Positions 1-8,098 of a stretch of DNA of 64,000 nt are shown in pieces (positions within the stretch are counted from its first letter, which is position 1; each line of letters begins with the position of its first letter). The notes below the pieces were generated by a model. It was not told the origin of the DNA. It saw only the letters and a program-made list of their open reading frames with translations, and did not search any database. The position numbers were made by a program, and so were the translations under genes. The DNA comes from JAIBJN01 sp963838795 (GTDB lineage: Bacteria; Actinomycetota; Thermoleophilia; Gaiellales; Gaiellaceae), in assembly GCA_963838795.1 (NCBI GenBank), contig CAWISL010000001.1, forward strand, positions 124,001 through 188,000. The letters are read 5' to 3'.

Positions 1-834
1 CCGAAGCTCCCGCTGGTTCTCGGCCATCAGGTGGTCGGGCGGGTCGTCGGGGGCGGGGAGCGCTTCGCTGCCGGAGCCAGGGTCGGCATCCCCTGGCTGG
101 GCTGGACGTGCGGCGAGTGCCGTTACTGCCTGAGCGGGCGCGAGAACCTCTGCGACCGCGCCCGCTTCACCGGCTACGACCTGGACGGCGGCTACGCCGA
201 GCTTCTCGTCGCGGACGAGCGCTACTGCTTCCCGCTCCCTCCTGGGTACGACGACCTCCAGGCGGCCCCGCTCCTCTGCGCCGGGCTGATCGGATACCGC
301 GCGCTCCGGCTTTCCGGCGACGCCGAGCGGCTCGGGCTCTACGGCTTCGGTGCGAGTGCGCACATCGTCGCCCAGGTCGCCCGCCATGAGGGCCGGCGCA
401 TCTTCGCGTTCACGCGCGCCGGCGACGCGGACACCCAGAGCTTCGCGCGAGAGCTCGGCGCCGAATGGGCGGGCGACCCGTCCGCGGGCCCGCCCGAGGA
501 GCTCGACGCCGCGATCATCTTCGCCCCTGCCGGCGAGCTCGTCCCCGCCGCGCTTGCCGCGATCGCCAAGGGAGGCGTGGTCGTCTGCGCAGGGATCCAC
601 ATGAGCGACATCCCCTCCTTCCGCTACGAGCTCCTCTGGGGCGAGCGCGCCGTACGCTCGGTGGCGAATCTGACGCGCCGCGACGGGGAGGAGCTGCTGG
701 CGCTCGCGCCGCAGGTGCCGGTTCGGACCGAGGTCGAGGAGCACTCCCTCGCGGAGGCGAACGAGGCGCTGGCGCGGCTGCGGGCCGGCGCCGTCCGCGG
801 CGCGGCCGTCCTGCGCGTCCGCGCGCCGGCCTGA
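1..834 (+). CDS. Zinc-dependent alcohol dehydrogenase family protein, 5' truncated
   Basis: The reading frame is open from base 1, so the N-terminus lies outside the window. The visible start contains a GHQ-V-G stretch, corresponding to the GHE catalytic-zinc motif of medium-chain dehydrogenases (Glu replaced by Gln). Next comes C-G-E-C-x2-C-x7-C, the four-cysteine structural zinc site. A Rossmann segment (GLYGFGASAH) follows, lacking the strict GxGxxG. Such enzymes oxidise alcohols or reduce aldehydes with NAD(P); the substrate cannot be read here. About 277 residues are visible of a usual 330-350. It is followed after 13 nt by the PEBP lipoprotein gene, which may be co-transcribed. Confidence 0.85.
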   Translation, partial: PKLPLVLGHQVVGRVVGGGERFAAGARVGIPWLGWTCGECRYCLSGRENLCDRARFTGYDLDGGYAELLVADERYCFPLPPGYDDLQAAPLLCAGLIGYRALRLSGDAERLGLYGFGASAHIVAQVARHEGRRIFAFTRAGDADTQSFARELGAEWAGDPSAGPPEELDAAIIFAPAGELVPAALAAIAKGGVVVCAGIHMSDIPSFRYELLWGERAVRSVANLTRRDGEELLALAPQVPVRTEVEEHSLAEANEALARLRAGAVRGAAVLRVRAPA

Positions 835-847
835 CTACCATCTTCGC

Positions 848-1456
848 GTGCGACTCCTGCTGGGTCCCGCGCTGGCCCTCGCGCTTCTGCTCGCAGCATG
901 CAGCGGAGGGGACGACGGGTCGACGACGGCCGCCGCGCCGCCCGGCGAGTCGTCGGAGCAGGCCCCGCCCGAGCCGGAGGGCTTCATCTTCACGGGCGTC
1001 GACGTCGTCGAAGGCGAGCCGATCGACCCGCGCCACACCTGCGACGGCGACAACCACTCGCCGGCGCTCGCGTGGCAAGACGTGCCGGAGGAAACGGTCG
1101 AGCTCGCCCTGATCGTCGACGACCCGGACGCACCCGGCGGCACCTTCACGCACTGGGTCGCGTACGCGATCCCCGCCGACTACACGGGCCTCGACCGCGG
1201 CGTGCCCCCGGGGCCTGTGGTTTCGGGGGCGATCAGCCTGAAGCAGGGGCCGAACGACGGCTCCGACGTGCCCGGCTACACCGGGCCGTGCCCGCCCGGC
1301 GGCGAGACGCACGACTACGTCATCACGCTCTACGCCCTCGACGCGGAAACCGGCCTCGACGGCGGCGCGAGCGTCGACGACCTGCGCGCGACCATGGAAG
1401 GGCACGTCCTCGGCGAGGCCGTGCTGACCGCTCCGTACTCCCGCTCGTCTCGCTAG
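848..1456 (+). CDS. YbhB/YbcL-type (PEBP) lipoprotein
   Basis: 202 aa from a GTG start. Residues 1-17 form a hydrophobic signal peptide ending in the lipobox LLAAC, so the protein is probably lipid-anchored outside the membrane. A low-complexity Ser/Ala/Pro/Glu linker follows. The PEBP (Raf kinase inhibitor-like) domain then fills the rest: it has the D-P-D-A-P core (DDPDAPGGTFTHW), the GP.NDG stretch and the late GPCPPGGETHDY motif. Bacterial YbhB proteins have no settled function beyond binding small anions. It overlaps the convergent NTF2-like gene by 4 nt. Confidence 0.88.
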   Translation: MRLLLGPALALALLLAACSGGDDGSTTAAAPPGESSEQAPPEPEGFIFTGVDVVEGEPIDPRHTCDGDNHSPALAWQDVPEETVELALIVDDPDAPGGTFTHWVAYAIPADYTGLDRGVPPGPVVSGAISLKQGPNDGSDVPGYTGPCPPGGETHDYVITLYALDAETGLDGGASVDDLRATMEGHVLGEAVLTAPYSRSSR

Positions 1457-1806
1457 GCGAAGACCCAGAGGGCGTTCACGATCTTCCAGCCGGCTTCCGT
1501 GCGGACGAGGTGGAGGTACTCGCGGTAGACGTTCGAGTCGACGAGGGCGGTCGCGATGTCGCCGTGAACCTCGACGACGCGGACGTCGATCCGCCGCGCT
1601 CCGGGATCCCGCTCTCGACCGGCGCCCGCGGCCGTCGCCTCGATCATCTCGGGAGCGGTCAGCTGGTCGAGCGTCGCGTCGGCGCCGGGCGACCGCTTGG
1701 CCAGGTCGGGATGCAGCGCGCGGTGCATGCGCTCCGGGTCCGCGTCAAACCACCCCTCGAAGTAGTCGAGCGTGCAGCGGACGATGGCGTCTTCGTCCGG
1801 AGTCAT
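1453..1806 (-). CDS. SnoaL/NTF2-like (putative lumazine-binding type) protein
   Basis: 117 aa. It starts MTPDEDAIVRCTLDYFEGWF and ends with the W-K-I-V-N-A-L-W strand typical of the cone-shaped NTF2 fold. The family covers isomerases, hydrolases and binding proteins, so no reaction can be assigned. It is the last gene of the minus-strand run that begins at the SELENBP1-type gene: its ATG shares one base with the stop of the upstream glycosyltransferase gene (TGATG arrangement at 1804-1808). Confidence 0.75.
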   Translation of the reverse strand: MTPDEDAIVRCTLDYFEGWFDADPERMHRALHPDLAKRSPGADATLDQLTAPEMIEATAAGAGRERDPGARRIDVRVVEVHGDIATALVDSNVYREYLHLVRTEAGWKIVNALWVFA

Positions 1807-3041
1807 CAGAGAAGCTCGGCGATCCTCGCCGCTGCCTTCGCCGCACCGTCGCTCTCGACCGGCACGTAGTCGACGTCCCTGCCAATCTCCTCGGCGATCG
1901 CCTCCGCGATCACGGTCGGCGTCGCGGTCTCGAAGTCCATCGCCCGTCCGGCGGCGTAGCGCTCGAGGCGATGCCGGACGTGGAAGTTCTGCTCGAAGTG
2001 GTGGCGAAGCGGGAAGTAGAGAAACGGCCTTCGGTTGGCGGTCAGCTCCATCGAGGTCGTCAGCCCGCCCTGGACGACCGCGAGGTCGCAGGCCGCCAGA
2101 TGGCGGTAGAGGTCGTGGACGTAGGCGCGCGCTTCGAGGCCGTCCGACTCGGGGAACGCCGCCGGGTCGATCCGCGGCCCCGCGACGACGACCATCCGAA
2201 GCTCGGGGACGAGCTCCTTCGCCTCGGGGAAGGCGTCGACGACGCGCCGCAGGAGATGGCCGCCGACCCCTGAGCCGCCGACGGTGACGATGCAGACGAG
2301 CTCGTTCGGCGCGTAGCCGAGCTCGGCTCGTAGCTTCTCCCGGTCGGCGAGCGCAGCCGGGTCGAACCCGGAGACGTAGCCGGCGAAGTCGAAGTGCTCT
2401 TCCGTCCAGTCCCGAATCTGCGGCAGATCGGGGCCGAACGCCTCGCCGACGACGTCGTCCGGGTTGCCGACGTAGAGCGCCCGGTCGCGCACGCGCGGGA
2501 AGCGGGCGATGTGCTCGATCATCTCGGCGTTGTAGTCCGCGGTCAGGAACGCCTCGCGCTCGCCGCCGTCCGGCATCGGAAGCCAGCCGACGAAGTCGGT
2601 CAGCCAGACGTACGCGGCCCGCTTCTCCTCGGGGTTCTCGTGCAGGTAGTAGTCGAGCTCCCAGGCCTCGTCCCCGATCCAGAGGTCGTAGCTCTCCTCT
2701 TGCACGACGTCGTGGAAGACCATGAAGTTGGCGAGCAGGATCTCGTCCATCCGCCGCCAGGCCTGGAAGCAGTGGAGGTCGTGCTCGGCGGACTCGGACT
2801 CCATGTGCCCCGACTCGTTCGCCAGCTCGGCGCTCATCGGGTGCACGCGCTCGCCTTCGGCCTCGAGCACAGCCGTCACCGGGTGCTGGGCGAGCCAGTC
2901 GATCTGGAGGTCGGGGTGCAGCTCCCGCAGCTCGCGGGCGATCGCAACGTCCCGCTGCGCGTGGCCGAGCCCGATCGGGGAGCAGACGAATAGCGCGCGC
3001 CTCCGCCGGCTTCGGCCCCGGGTCCAGGTTGCGACGCTCAT
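1806..3041 (-). CDS. GT28/MurG-like glycosyltransferase
   Basis: 411 aa. The N-terminus (residues ~16-40) has the phosphate/glycine loop FVCSPIGLGHAQRDVAIARE seen at the start of UGT/MurG-type GT-B enzymes. The C-terminal half contains V-V-Q-G-G-L-T-T-S-M-E, the nucleotide-sugar binding region. Acceptor and donor are unknown. The start chosen is the ATG at 3041, which follows an AAAGGAGGG ribosome site and overlaps the upstream hydrolase stop by 4 nt (ATGA). The frame stays open upstream, but that extension reads through the hydrolase gene in another frame. Confidence 0.82.
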   Translation of the reverse strand: MSVATWTRGRSRRRRALFVCSPIGLGHAQRDVAIARELRELHPDLQIDWLAQHPVTAVLEAEGERVHPMSAELANESGHMESESAEHDLHCFQAWRRMDEILLANFMVFHDVVQEESYDLWIGDEAWELDYYLHENPEEKRAAYVWLTDFVGWLPMPDGGEREAFLTADYNAEMIEHIARFPRVRDRALYVGNPDDVVGEAFGPDLPQIRDWTEEHFDFAGYVSGFDPAALADREKLRAELGYAPNELVCIVTVGGSGVGGHLLRRVVDAFPEAKELVPELRMVVVAGPRIDPAAFPESDGLEARAYVHDLYRHLAACDLAVVQGGLTTSMELTANRRPFLYFPLRHHFEQNFHVRHRLERYAAGRAMDFETATPTVIAEAIAEEIGRDVDYVPVESDGAAKAAARIAELL

Positions 3042-3943
3042 GACGCCCTCCTTTCGAGCGACTCGACGAAGTCGCGGATCAGCAGGTTGATCTTCACCGG
3101 GTCGCGGACATGGGGGCAGTGGCCGGAGCCTTCGAGAGTGACCAGGCGGCCGCCGGTTGCCTCGGCGAGCGCGGCTCCCTGCGCGTGAGGCCTGATCGCG
3201 TCCTCGTCGCCGTGCAGGACGAGCACCGGGCGACGAACGCGTTCGCAGACGTCTCGGAAGCGCTCGAGGCCGCAGAGCTCCAGGGCGTCCTGGGCGTCGA
3301 TCAGCGTCTCGGGGGACATCTCGAGGCCCCAGCCGACGCAGTCCTCGATCTGCTTCGTCGAATGGGGCTCGCTGAAGATCCGGCCGAAAAAGTACTCGAG
3401 GAACTCCTCGTAGTGCTCCAGCCAATAGTGGCGGTTGTATTTCGCCCAGCCCTCGTCGGTGTCGAGGCGATCTTGGAAGGAGTGGACGTTGCGTTCGGGA
3501 TGCCCGGGGGCGAGCGGTACGGCCGGGCCGATGAAGACCGCGCCCGCGACGCGCTCGGGATGGTCGGCCGCGAGCAGCGTGCCCCATAGCGCGCCGCAGG
3601 AGAGGCCGACCACGACCGCGGACTCCGTCCCGGTCGCGTCCATCACGGCGAGCGAGTCCGCGGCGAACTCGTGCTCGGTGTAGGCCGCGACCCCGTGCGG
3701 ACGGTCGGCCTTCCCGTTCCCGCGACCGTCGAAGGCGAGCACCCGGAAGTGGCGGGCCAGGTACGGGATCTGCATCTTCCAGTGGCGCGAATGGATGATC
3801 GACCAGGTCGGGAGGAGGAACACGGTGGGCTCGCCCTCGCCGTAGACCTCGTAGAAGACGCGCACGCCGTCGCGCTCGACGTAGCCCTGGTCGTCCGGGT
3901 AGCGGGCGCGCGTCTGCTCGCGCTGAGCTTCGAGAAGGCTCAC
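3038..3943 (-). CDS. Alpha/beta hydrolase (copy 2 of tandem pair)
   Basis: 301 aa alpha/beta-hydrolase fold. Visible features are the oxyanion region (FLLPTWSIIHSRHW), the DGRGNG turn, the nucleophile elbow G-L-S-C-G (GxSxG), the acid region HGDEDAIRP, and a late catalytic His in GSGHCPHVRDP. It is a close paralogue of the frameshifted hydrolase just upstream; both share the unusual start T-R-A-R-Y-P-D-x-x-G-Y-V-E-R-D-G-V-R-V-F. Substrate unknown; esterase, lactonase or dehalogenase are possible. It is translationally coupled on both sides by 4-nt overlaps. Confidence 0.88.
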   Translation of the reverse strand: MSLLEAQREQTRARYPDDQGYVERDGVRVFYEVYGEGEPTVFLLPTWSIIHSRHWKMQIPYLARHFRVLAFDGRGNGKADRPHGVAAYTEHEFAADSLAVMDATGTESAVVVGLSCGALWGTLLAADHPERVAGAVFIGPAVPLAPGHPERNVHSFQDRLDTDEGWAKYNRHYWLEHYEEFLEYFFGRIFSEPHSTKQIEDCVGWGLEMSPETLIDAQDALELCGLERFRDVCERVRRPVLVLHGDEDAIRPHAQGAALAEATGGRLVTLEGSGHCPHVRDPVKINLLIRDFVESLERRAS

Positions 3944-4840
3944 GAGACCGACTCCACGAACTCCCGCAGGAGCAGGTTGAACCGCACCGGGTCGCGGACC
4001 TGTGGGCAGTGGCCGGAGCCCCTGAAGGTGACGAGCCGCCCGCCCGTCGCCTCGGCGAGCGCGAGGCCCTCGGCGTACGGGACGATCGCGTCCTCGTCGC
4101 CGTGGACGACCAGCACGGGACAGCTCAGGCGTGCGCAGAGCTCGCGAGCCTCGGCCGGGTCGAGTCCGGGAGCGTCGTAGGTCAAGAGCATGGTCTCAGG
4201 GGTCGTTTCGAGCCCCCAACCGACCGCATCCTCGATGTGCTTCGTCGAGTGCGGCTCCGTAAAGCACTGCGAGAAGAACCACTCGACGTACCCCGGCCAG
4301 TCGCGCAGCCAGTAGTGGCGGTTCTCCTTCGCCCACCCCTCGTCGATATCCAGCTCGTCGTCGAACGGGTACGCCTCGTAGGGAAACGGCTCGCGCGAGA
4401 GCCCTGGGCCAGCCGCCAGGAAGCACACCGCCTTGACGCGCTCGGGATGCCGGGCCGGCCAAGATCAGCTTCCACTGGCCGCCCGCCGAGAAGCCCACCG
4501 CCACGGCCTCCGCGGTGCCCGTCGCGTCGAGGACGGCGAGCGCGTCCGCTGAGTACTCCCACTCGGCGTACGCCGCGGCCGAGTCGGGGCGGTCCGACCT
4601 GCCGTTCCCGCGACCGTCGTAGACAACGACCCGGAAGTGGCGGGCGAGGTACGGGATCTGCATCTTCCAGATCCGCGAGTGCACGATCGCCCAGGGCGGC
4701 CCGAGGAGGATCGTGGGCTCGCCCTGCCCGTAGACCTCGTAGAAGACGCGCACGCCGTCGCGCTCGACGTAGCCCTCCTGGTCGGGGTAGCGGGCGCGGG
4801 TCTGCGCCCGCGTATGCGCCAGTGCCTGGGCCGTGGTCAT
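3940..4840 (-). CDS. Alpha/beta hydrolase (copy 1), frameshifted
   Basis: Two frames together give one ~300-aa hydrolase. The N-terminal part starts at the ATG at 4840 (MTTAQALAHTRAQTRARYPD), which overlaps the TetR stop by 4 nt, and runs through the elbow G-F-S-A-G. The C-terminal part has HGDEDAIVPYAEG and the catalytic His in GSGHCPQVRDP. Near 4455 one surplus G/C in a GGCC run moves the frame. Without it the reading is L-I-L-A-x-R-H-P-E-R-V-K-A-V-C-F, matching the paralogue downstream. The shift is either a sequencing error or a recent inactivation. Confidence 0.75.
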
Positions 4841-5418
4841 GCGCCGTCCTTCGACTCGAGCCAGCCGTCGATCCAGGCGAGAAGCTCGCGGTGCCCTGTC
4901 GTGATTCCCTGCGCTCGCTCGAGGATGATGCCCTCGTTGAACGTCATGACGAGCGAGACGAGCGCGTCGAGCGGCATCTCGATCCCGTAGCGTCGACGCG
5001 GCTCGGCGAAAGCATCGGTGAGCACGACGCGCCACTCCCCATTGACCTGGGCGACACGGTCGCGCAGCTCTGGGTGATTCCAGGCGAGCGCCTGCAGTTC
5101 GAGCCAGACCTTCTCGTACTCGACGTCCTCACCGACGAGGTAGCGCATCGCCTGCCTCCACTTCTCGAGGAACGGGATCTCGGGATCGGCGTAGAGCGCC
5201 CGCTGGCGCGCCGTCAGACGCTCGGTGAAACGCTCGAGCACGTGGACGAGCAGGTTCTCGATAGAGCCGAAGTAGTAATGCACGAGCCCATGGTTGAGGC
5301 CTGCCTCGGCCGCCACGCGTCTCGTCGTCACCTTGGCATAGCCGAGCTCGAGGAGGAGGCGCTCCGCTGCGTCGAGGAGCGCCTCCTCCTGCGCCCTGAT
5401 CACCTGCGTCTCAGCCAC
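4837..5418 (-). CDS. TetR family transcriptional regulator
   Basis: 193 aa from GTG. An N-terminal helix-turn-helix (residues ~10-55: ALLDAAERLLLELGYAKV then TTRRVAAEAGLNHGLVHYYF) is followed by an all-helical ligand/dimer domain. It lies inside the operon headed by the SELENBP1-type gene, and two tandem palindromes overlap that operon's promoter at 6862-6886. The simplest reading is that it represses its own operon and is relieved by a substrate of the encoded enzymes; this is inferred from position. Its start lies within the end of the 44-aa membrane peptide gene. Confidence 0.9.
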   Translation of the reverse strand: MAETQVIRAQEEALLDAAERLLLELGYAKVTTRRVAAEAGLNHGLVHYYFGSIENLLVHVLERFTERLTARQRALYADPEIPFLEKWRQAMRYLVGEDVEYEKVWLELQALAWNHPELRDRVAQVNGEWRVVLTDAFAEPRRRYGIEMPLDALVSLVMTFNEGIILERAQGITTGHRELLAWIDGWLESKDGA

Positions 5419-5534
5419 CGCAGCACCGCGTCGAGCTTGGCCCGGCCGACGAGCACGAGGCCCGTGGCGATGGTTGTCCCACCCGCCGCCACTACACCGA
5501 GCAGAGCCTGCTCGCCCAAGTGGTGGGCGAACAT
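5400..5534 (-). CDS. Small membrane peptide (44 aa)
   Basis: 44 codons from ATG at 5534, starting MFAHHLGEQALLGVVAAGG. One hydrophobic helix (residues ~10-30) is followed by a basic tail ending RAKLDAVLRWLRRR, so a single-span membrane protein with a cytoplasmic positive C-terminus is likely. Its ATG shares a base with the stop of the SELENBP1-type gene (TGATG), which implies coupled translation. It overlaps the TetR start by 19 nt. No family recognised; it could be an accessory of the upstream oxidase, or the frame could be spurious. Confidence 0.5.
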   Translation of the reverse strand: MFAHHLGEQALLGVVAAGGTTIATGLVLVGRAKLDAVLRWLRRR

Positions 5535-6850
5535 CACTGGAAGATCTCCGTCGTGCAGTCGCCGCCCTGGAGACGCACCTCGTGGGCGCGGGCAGGGCCG
5601 CCGGGCCGGTCGTGGAAGTCGATGAAGAAGTTCCGGTCCACCTCCATGGAGCCGTCCTCGCCGATGTCCACCTTGAGCAGCCACGAGCGCAGCTCAGGAT
5701 AGAACTGGTTGTCCCAGGTCGAGTAGAGCGAGTTCGTCACGTAGAGGCGCTTGCCGTCGAGCGAGAGCTGCAGCATCTGCGGACCGCCGTTGAGCTCCCG
5801 GCCGGCGTCGCTCGGCTTCCCGAGCAGTCCGCCGAGCCACAGTCGGCCGGTCAGCTTCGGATTGGCCGGGTCGGAGACGTCATAGCGGCGTAGGTCGCCG
5901 TGGAGCCAGTTCGAGAAGTAGAGCGCCTTGTCGTCCATCGAGAGCACGAGGTCCGTGATCAGCGCGGGGACCGGGAAAGGCCAGCCCTCGAGCTCGACCG
6001 GGTCGGTCGTGATCACAGGCGCCGCCTTCCAGTTTCCGTTGTCGCGGGCGAAGCGCCAGACGTTGCTCGAGAGGGCGACTCCGACAAAGCCCTCCTCGGC
6101 GGCCGGGTCGTGCAGGAACCTGATCTCGAGCGGGACGAGCCCCTGCTCGCCCAGGTCGATCGTCTGCTCGAGCGTCCGCTCCGCCAGGTTCCAGAAGTGG
6201 AGCCGCTGTCCGTAGCGGCCGGCCTGCACGTCGGCGAGGTCAAAGCCGGGCTCGAACGCGTTCGGCTCGCCAAACTCGGACGAGATCAGCGCGTTCTGGC
6301 GCGGCTGGTACCAGAAGTCGTAGTTCATCGGCGGGTGGGGACCGCCGTTCTCCCAGCGGCCCTTGATCTCGAAGGTCTTCGAGTCGAGCACCGCGAAGCC
6401 GCCTGCCGCGTTGCCCTCGGCGTCGCCGAGCATGCTCATGACGACGTTGTCGCCGGGCATGCAGTGGACGGTGTGCGGGCGTGTGAGCCCGGTCTTCTCG
6501 ATCATCTCCTCCGGCTCGATCACCTTCTCGATCGTCGGCTTGCGGGGGTCGTCGGCGACGTTGAGGACGTGCACGCGCGAGGACCGGAAGCCGGGCATGA
6601 TCAGATGCGAGCGGTCCGGCCCGTGGCAGGCCGACGAGCAGCGATTCCAGCCGTAGTGGTGAAGCTCGTCGCCCACGTTCGGCATCGGGGTCTCGTGGAT
6701 GATCCCGCCCGTCGCCGCGTCGACGACGGCGAGAAAGTCGGGTGCGTCCACGCCGGTGCCCTCGTGCAGGCAGGCGACGTACAGGAACTCCTCGCGCGGC
6801 GCCTGTATGGCTTCCTGGGGTGAGGAATGGAGCGAACTTGCTGGGGTCAT
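5534..6850 (-). CDS. SELENBP1/SBP56 family protein, probable methanethiol oxidase
   Basis: 438 aa, full length for the family. It is a WD-like beta-propeller protein recognisable by FLYVACLHEGTG, the DELHHYGWNRCSSACHG block, LTRPHTVHCMPG and the SNWLHGDLRRYDVSDP stretch near residue 310. Characterised bacterial and human homologues are copper-dependent methanethiol oxidases yielding formaldehyde, H2S and H2O2; the name refers to bound selenium, and no in-frame UGA is present. An AGGAGA ribosome site lies 5 nt before ATG. The promoter (TTGACA-17-TCAAAT) and two tandem palindromes sit directly upstream. First gene of the operon down to 1453. Confidence 0.85.
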   Translation of the reverse strand: MTPASSLHSSPQEAIQAPREEFLYVACLHEGTGVDAPDFLAVVDAATGGIIHETPMPNVGDELHHYGWNRCSSACHGPDRSHLIMPGFRSSRVHVLNVADDPRKPTIEKVIEPEEMIEKTGLTRPHTVHCMPGDNVVMSMLGDAEGNAAGGFAVLDSKTFEIKGRWENGGPHPPMNYDFWYQPRQNALISSEFGEPNAFEPGFDLADVQAGRYGQRLHFWNLAERTLEQTIDLGEQGLVPLEIRFLHDPAAEEGFVGVALSSNVWRFARDNGNWKAAPVITTDPVELEGWPFPVPALITDLVLSMDDKALYFSNWLHGDLRRYDVSDPANPKLTGRLWLGGLLGKPSDAGRELNGGPQMLQLSLDGKRLYVTNSLYSTWDNQFYPELRSWLLKVDIGEDGSMEVDRNFFIDFHDRPGGPARAHEVRLQGGDCTTEIFQ

Positions 6851-6861
6851 GAGCGTCTCCT

Positions 6862-6886
6862 AGTCAGTTGACTTAGTCATTTGACT
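6862..6886 (-). promoter_or_regulatory. Tandem palindromic operator, probably for the operon TetR
   Basis: Two perfect AGTCA-N2-TGACT palindromes, AGTCAGTTGACT (6862-6873) and AGTCATTTGACT (6875-6886), lie one base apart, giving a 13-nt period. The second extends to TTAGTCA-TT-TGACTAA. They cover the -10 box and the start of the leader of the SELENBP1-type gene. The arrangement fits a TetR repressor binding as two dimers; the TetR gene at 4837-5418 is the obvious candidate. Confidence 0.72.
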
Positions 6887-6907
6887 AAAGAGAGACGCGT
6901 TTGTCAA
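6879..6907 (-). promoter_or_regulatory. Sigma-70-type promoter of the SELENBP1 operon
   Basis: On the minus strand, -35 TTGACA (6907-6902), a 17-nt spacer, and -10 TCAAAT (6884-6879). The -10 box lies within the second operator palindrome. The start codon is at 6850, giving a leader of roughly 20-25 nt containing AGGAGA. Confidence 0.65.
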
Positions 6908-6988
6908 ATCACCGGCTCAGTGCTCGTCCCGCAGGATCCCCGCCAACCCCCTCCGACGAAGAGCGCCAGCCAGACACGCTCGGGCGGG

Positions 6989-8098
6989 TCAGCTCTCCCG
7001 GGCCCGCGTCCGCTGCGGGTCGTAGACCGGGTGGCTGACGATCTCGCCGGCGACCTGCTCGTCGCCGACCTGTGCGACGACGTTCTGCCCGGGGTCCTTC
7101 AGATCCTTGCGGATCTTGGCGAGTCCGAGAGTGCGGTCGCCGAGGAACGGCGAGACGACCGCCTGCGTCACGAGCCCGACCTCCTCGTCGCCCACCCAGA
7201 GCGGCGCGCCACTTGCCTCGTCACCGCCGCTCTCTAACACGACGCTCGTCAGCCGCAGCTGGGTCGTCTGCTCGTCGCGCGCCAGAGCCTGCCTCCCCTG
7301 GAACTCGCCCTTCGGCAGGTCAACCGACCAGCCGAGGCCGCACTCGTATGGCGAGACGGTCGCGTCGTACTCGATCCCGCCGATGATGAAGCCGCCCTCG
7401 ATGCGGAAGAGGTCGAGCGCGATCATGCCGATCAGCTTCATGCCCTGCGGTTCCCCGGCCGCGAGCAGCGCGTCCCAGAGGTCGAACGCCCTGTCGCGGT
7501 CGACCCAGAGCTCGTAGCCGAGCTCGGCCGTGTACCCGAGTCTCGTCATGAACACGGGAATGCCGGCGATCTCGACGTCCTCGCGGAAGGTGTAGTAGGG
7601 GAATGCGGCATTCGAGAGGTCGGAGCTCGTCAGGCCCTGGAGGATCTCGCGGCTGCTGGGTCCCTGGAGACAGAGATGAGGCGTGGCGTCGGTGTGCTCG
7701 CGCACCTGGATGTCCGAGCCCACCGCCGCCGCGCTGAAGATCTCGTAGTCACGGTCGTTCGCCCCGCAGAATCGGACGTGGTCGTGGGCCCGCATCATCG
7801 TCGTGCAGTCGTCGACCATCTTCCCGTCGTCGTCCGCGAGCGCGCCGTAGGCGATGCGGCCGGGGGTGAGCTTCGAGACGTCCCGCGTGACGATCGAGTT
7901 GACGAGCTCGAGCGCGCCCGGGCCGTCGAGGTCGACCTTGCGGAGCATCGTGAAGTCCATCAGCCCGGCCGTCTCGCGAACCGCCCGGTACTCCTCTTCG
8001 GTGTCGGTCACGACGGTCGGCGCCCAGTAGCCGAAGAGGTCCATCCACTCGTCGGTCAACGCCTGCAGGCGCGGGTAGAACGCGGTCTCCTTGCTCAC
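6989..8098 (-). CDS. GcvT-like aminomethyltransferase family protein
   Basis: 369 aa from GTG. It has the GcvT/DmdA/sarcosine-oxidase C-domain folate-binding architecture: LMDFTMLRKVDLDGPGALE, LQGPSSREILQGL, the TRLGYTAELGYELW stretch, ALDLFRIEGG and SPYECGLGW. Such proteins transfer a methyl or methylene group from a methylated amine (or a sulfonium in DmdA) to tetrahydrofolate. Its stop-start overlap (GTGA) with the ETF:quinone reductase and position after etfBA and trimethylamine dehydrogenase make a methylamine-linked demethylase plausible. The C-terminal tail Y-D-P-Q-R-T-R recurs in the paralogue at 27331. Not clearly DmdA: the substrate is open. Confidence 0.8.
   Translation of the reverse strand: MSKETAFYPRLQALTDEWMDLFGYWAPTVVTDTEEEYRAVRETAGLMDFTMLRKVDLDGPGALELVNSIVTRDVSKLTPGRIAYGALADDDGKMVDDCTTMMRAHDHVRFCGANDRDYEIFSAAAVGSDIQVREHTDATPHLCLQGPSSREILQGLTSSDLSNAAFPYYTFREDVEIAGIPVFMTRLGYTAELGYELWVDRDRAFDLWDALLAAGEPQGMKLIGMIALDLFRIEGGFIIGGIEYDATVSPYECGLGWSVDLPKGEFQGRQALARDEQTTQLRLTSVVLESGGDEASGAPLWVGDEEVGLVTQAVVSPFLGDRTLGLAKIRKDLKDPGQNVVAQVGDEQVAGEIVSHPVYDPQRTRARES

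Noticed and set aside
5534..6850. SELENBP1-type protein as a selenoprotein
   Set aside because: No in-frame UGA. The family name refers to selenium binding, not selenocysteine insertion.
6989..8098. DMSP demethylase DmdA
   Set aside because: Length matches (369 aa), but the motifs are generic to GcvT-like proteins and the operon is amine-linked. No DMSP downstream genes are present.
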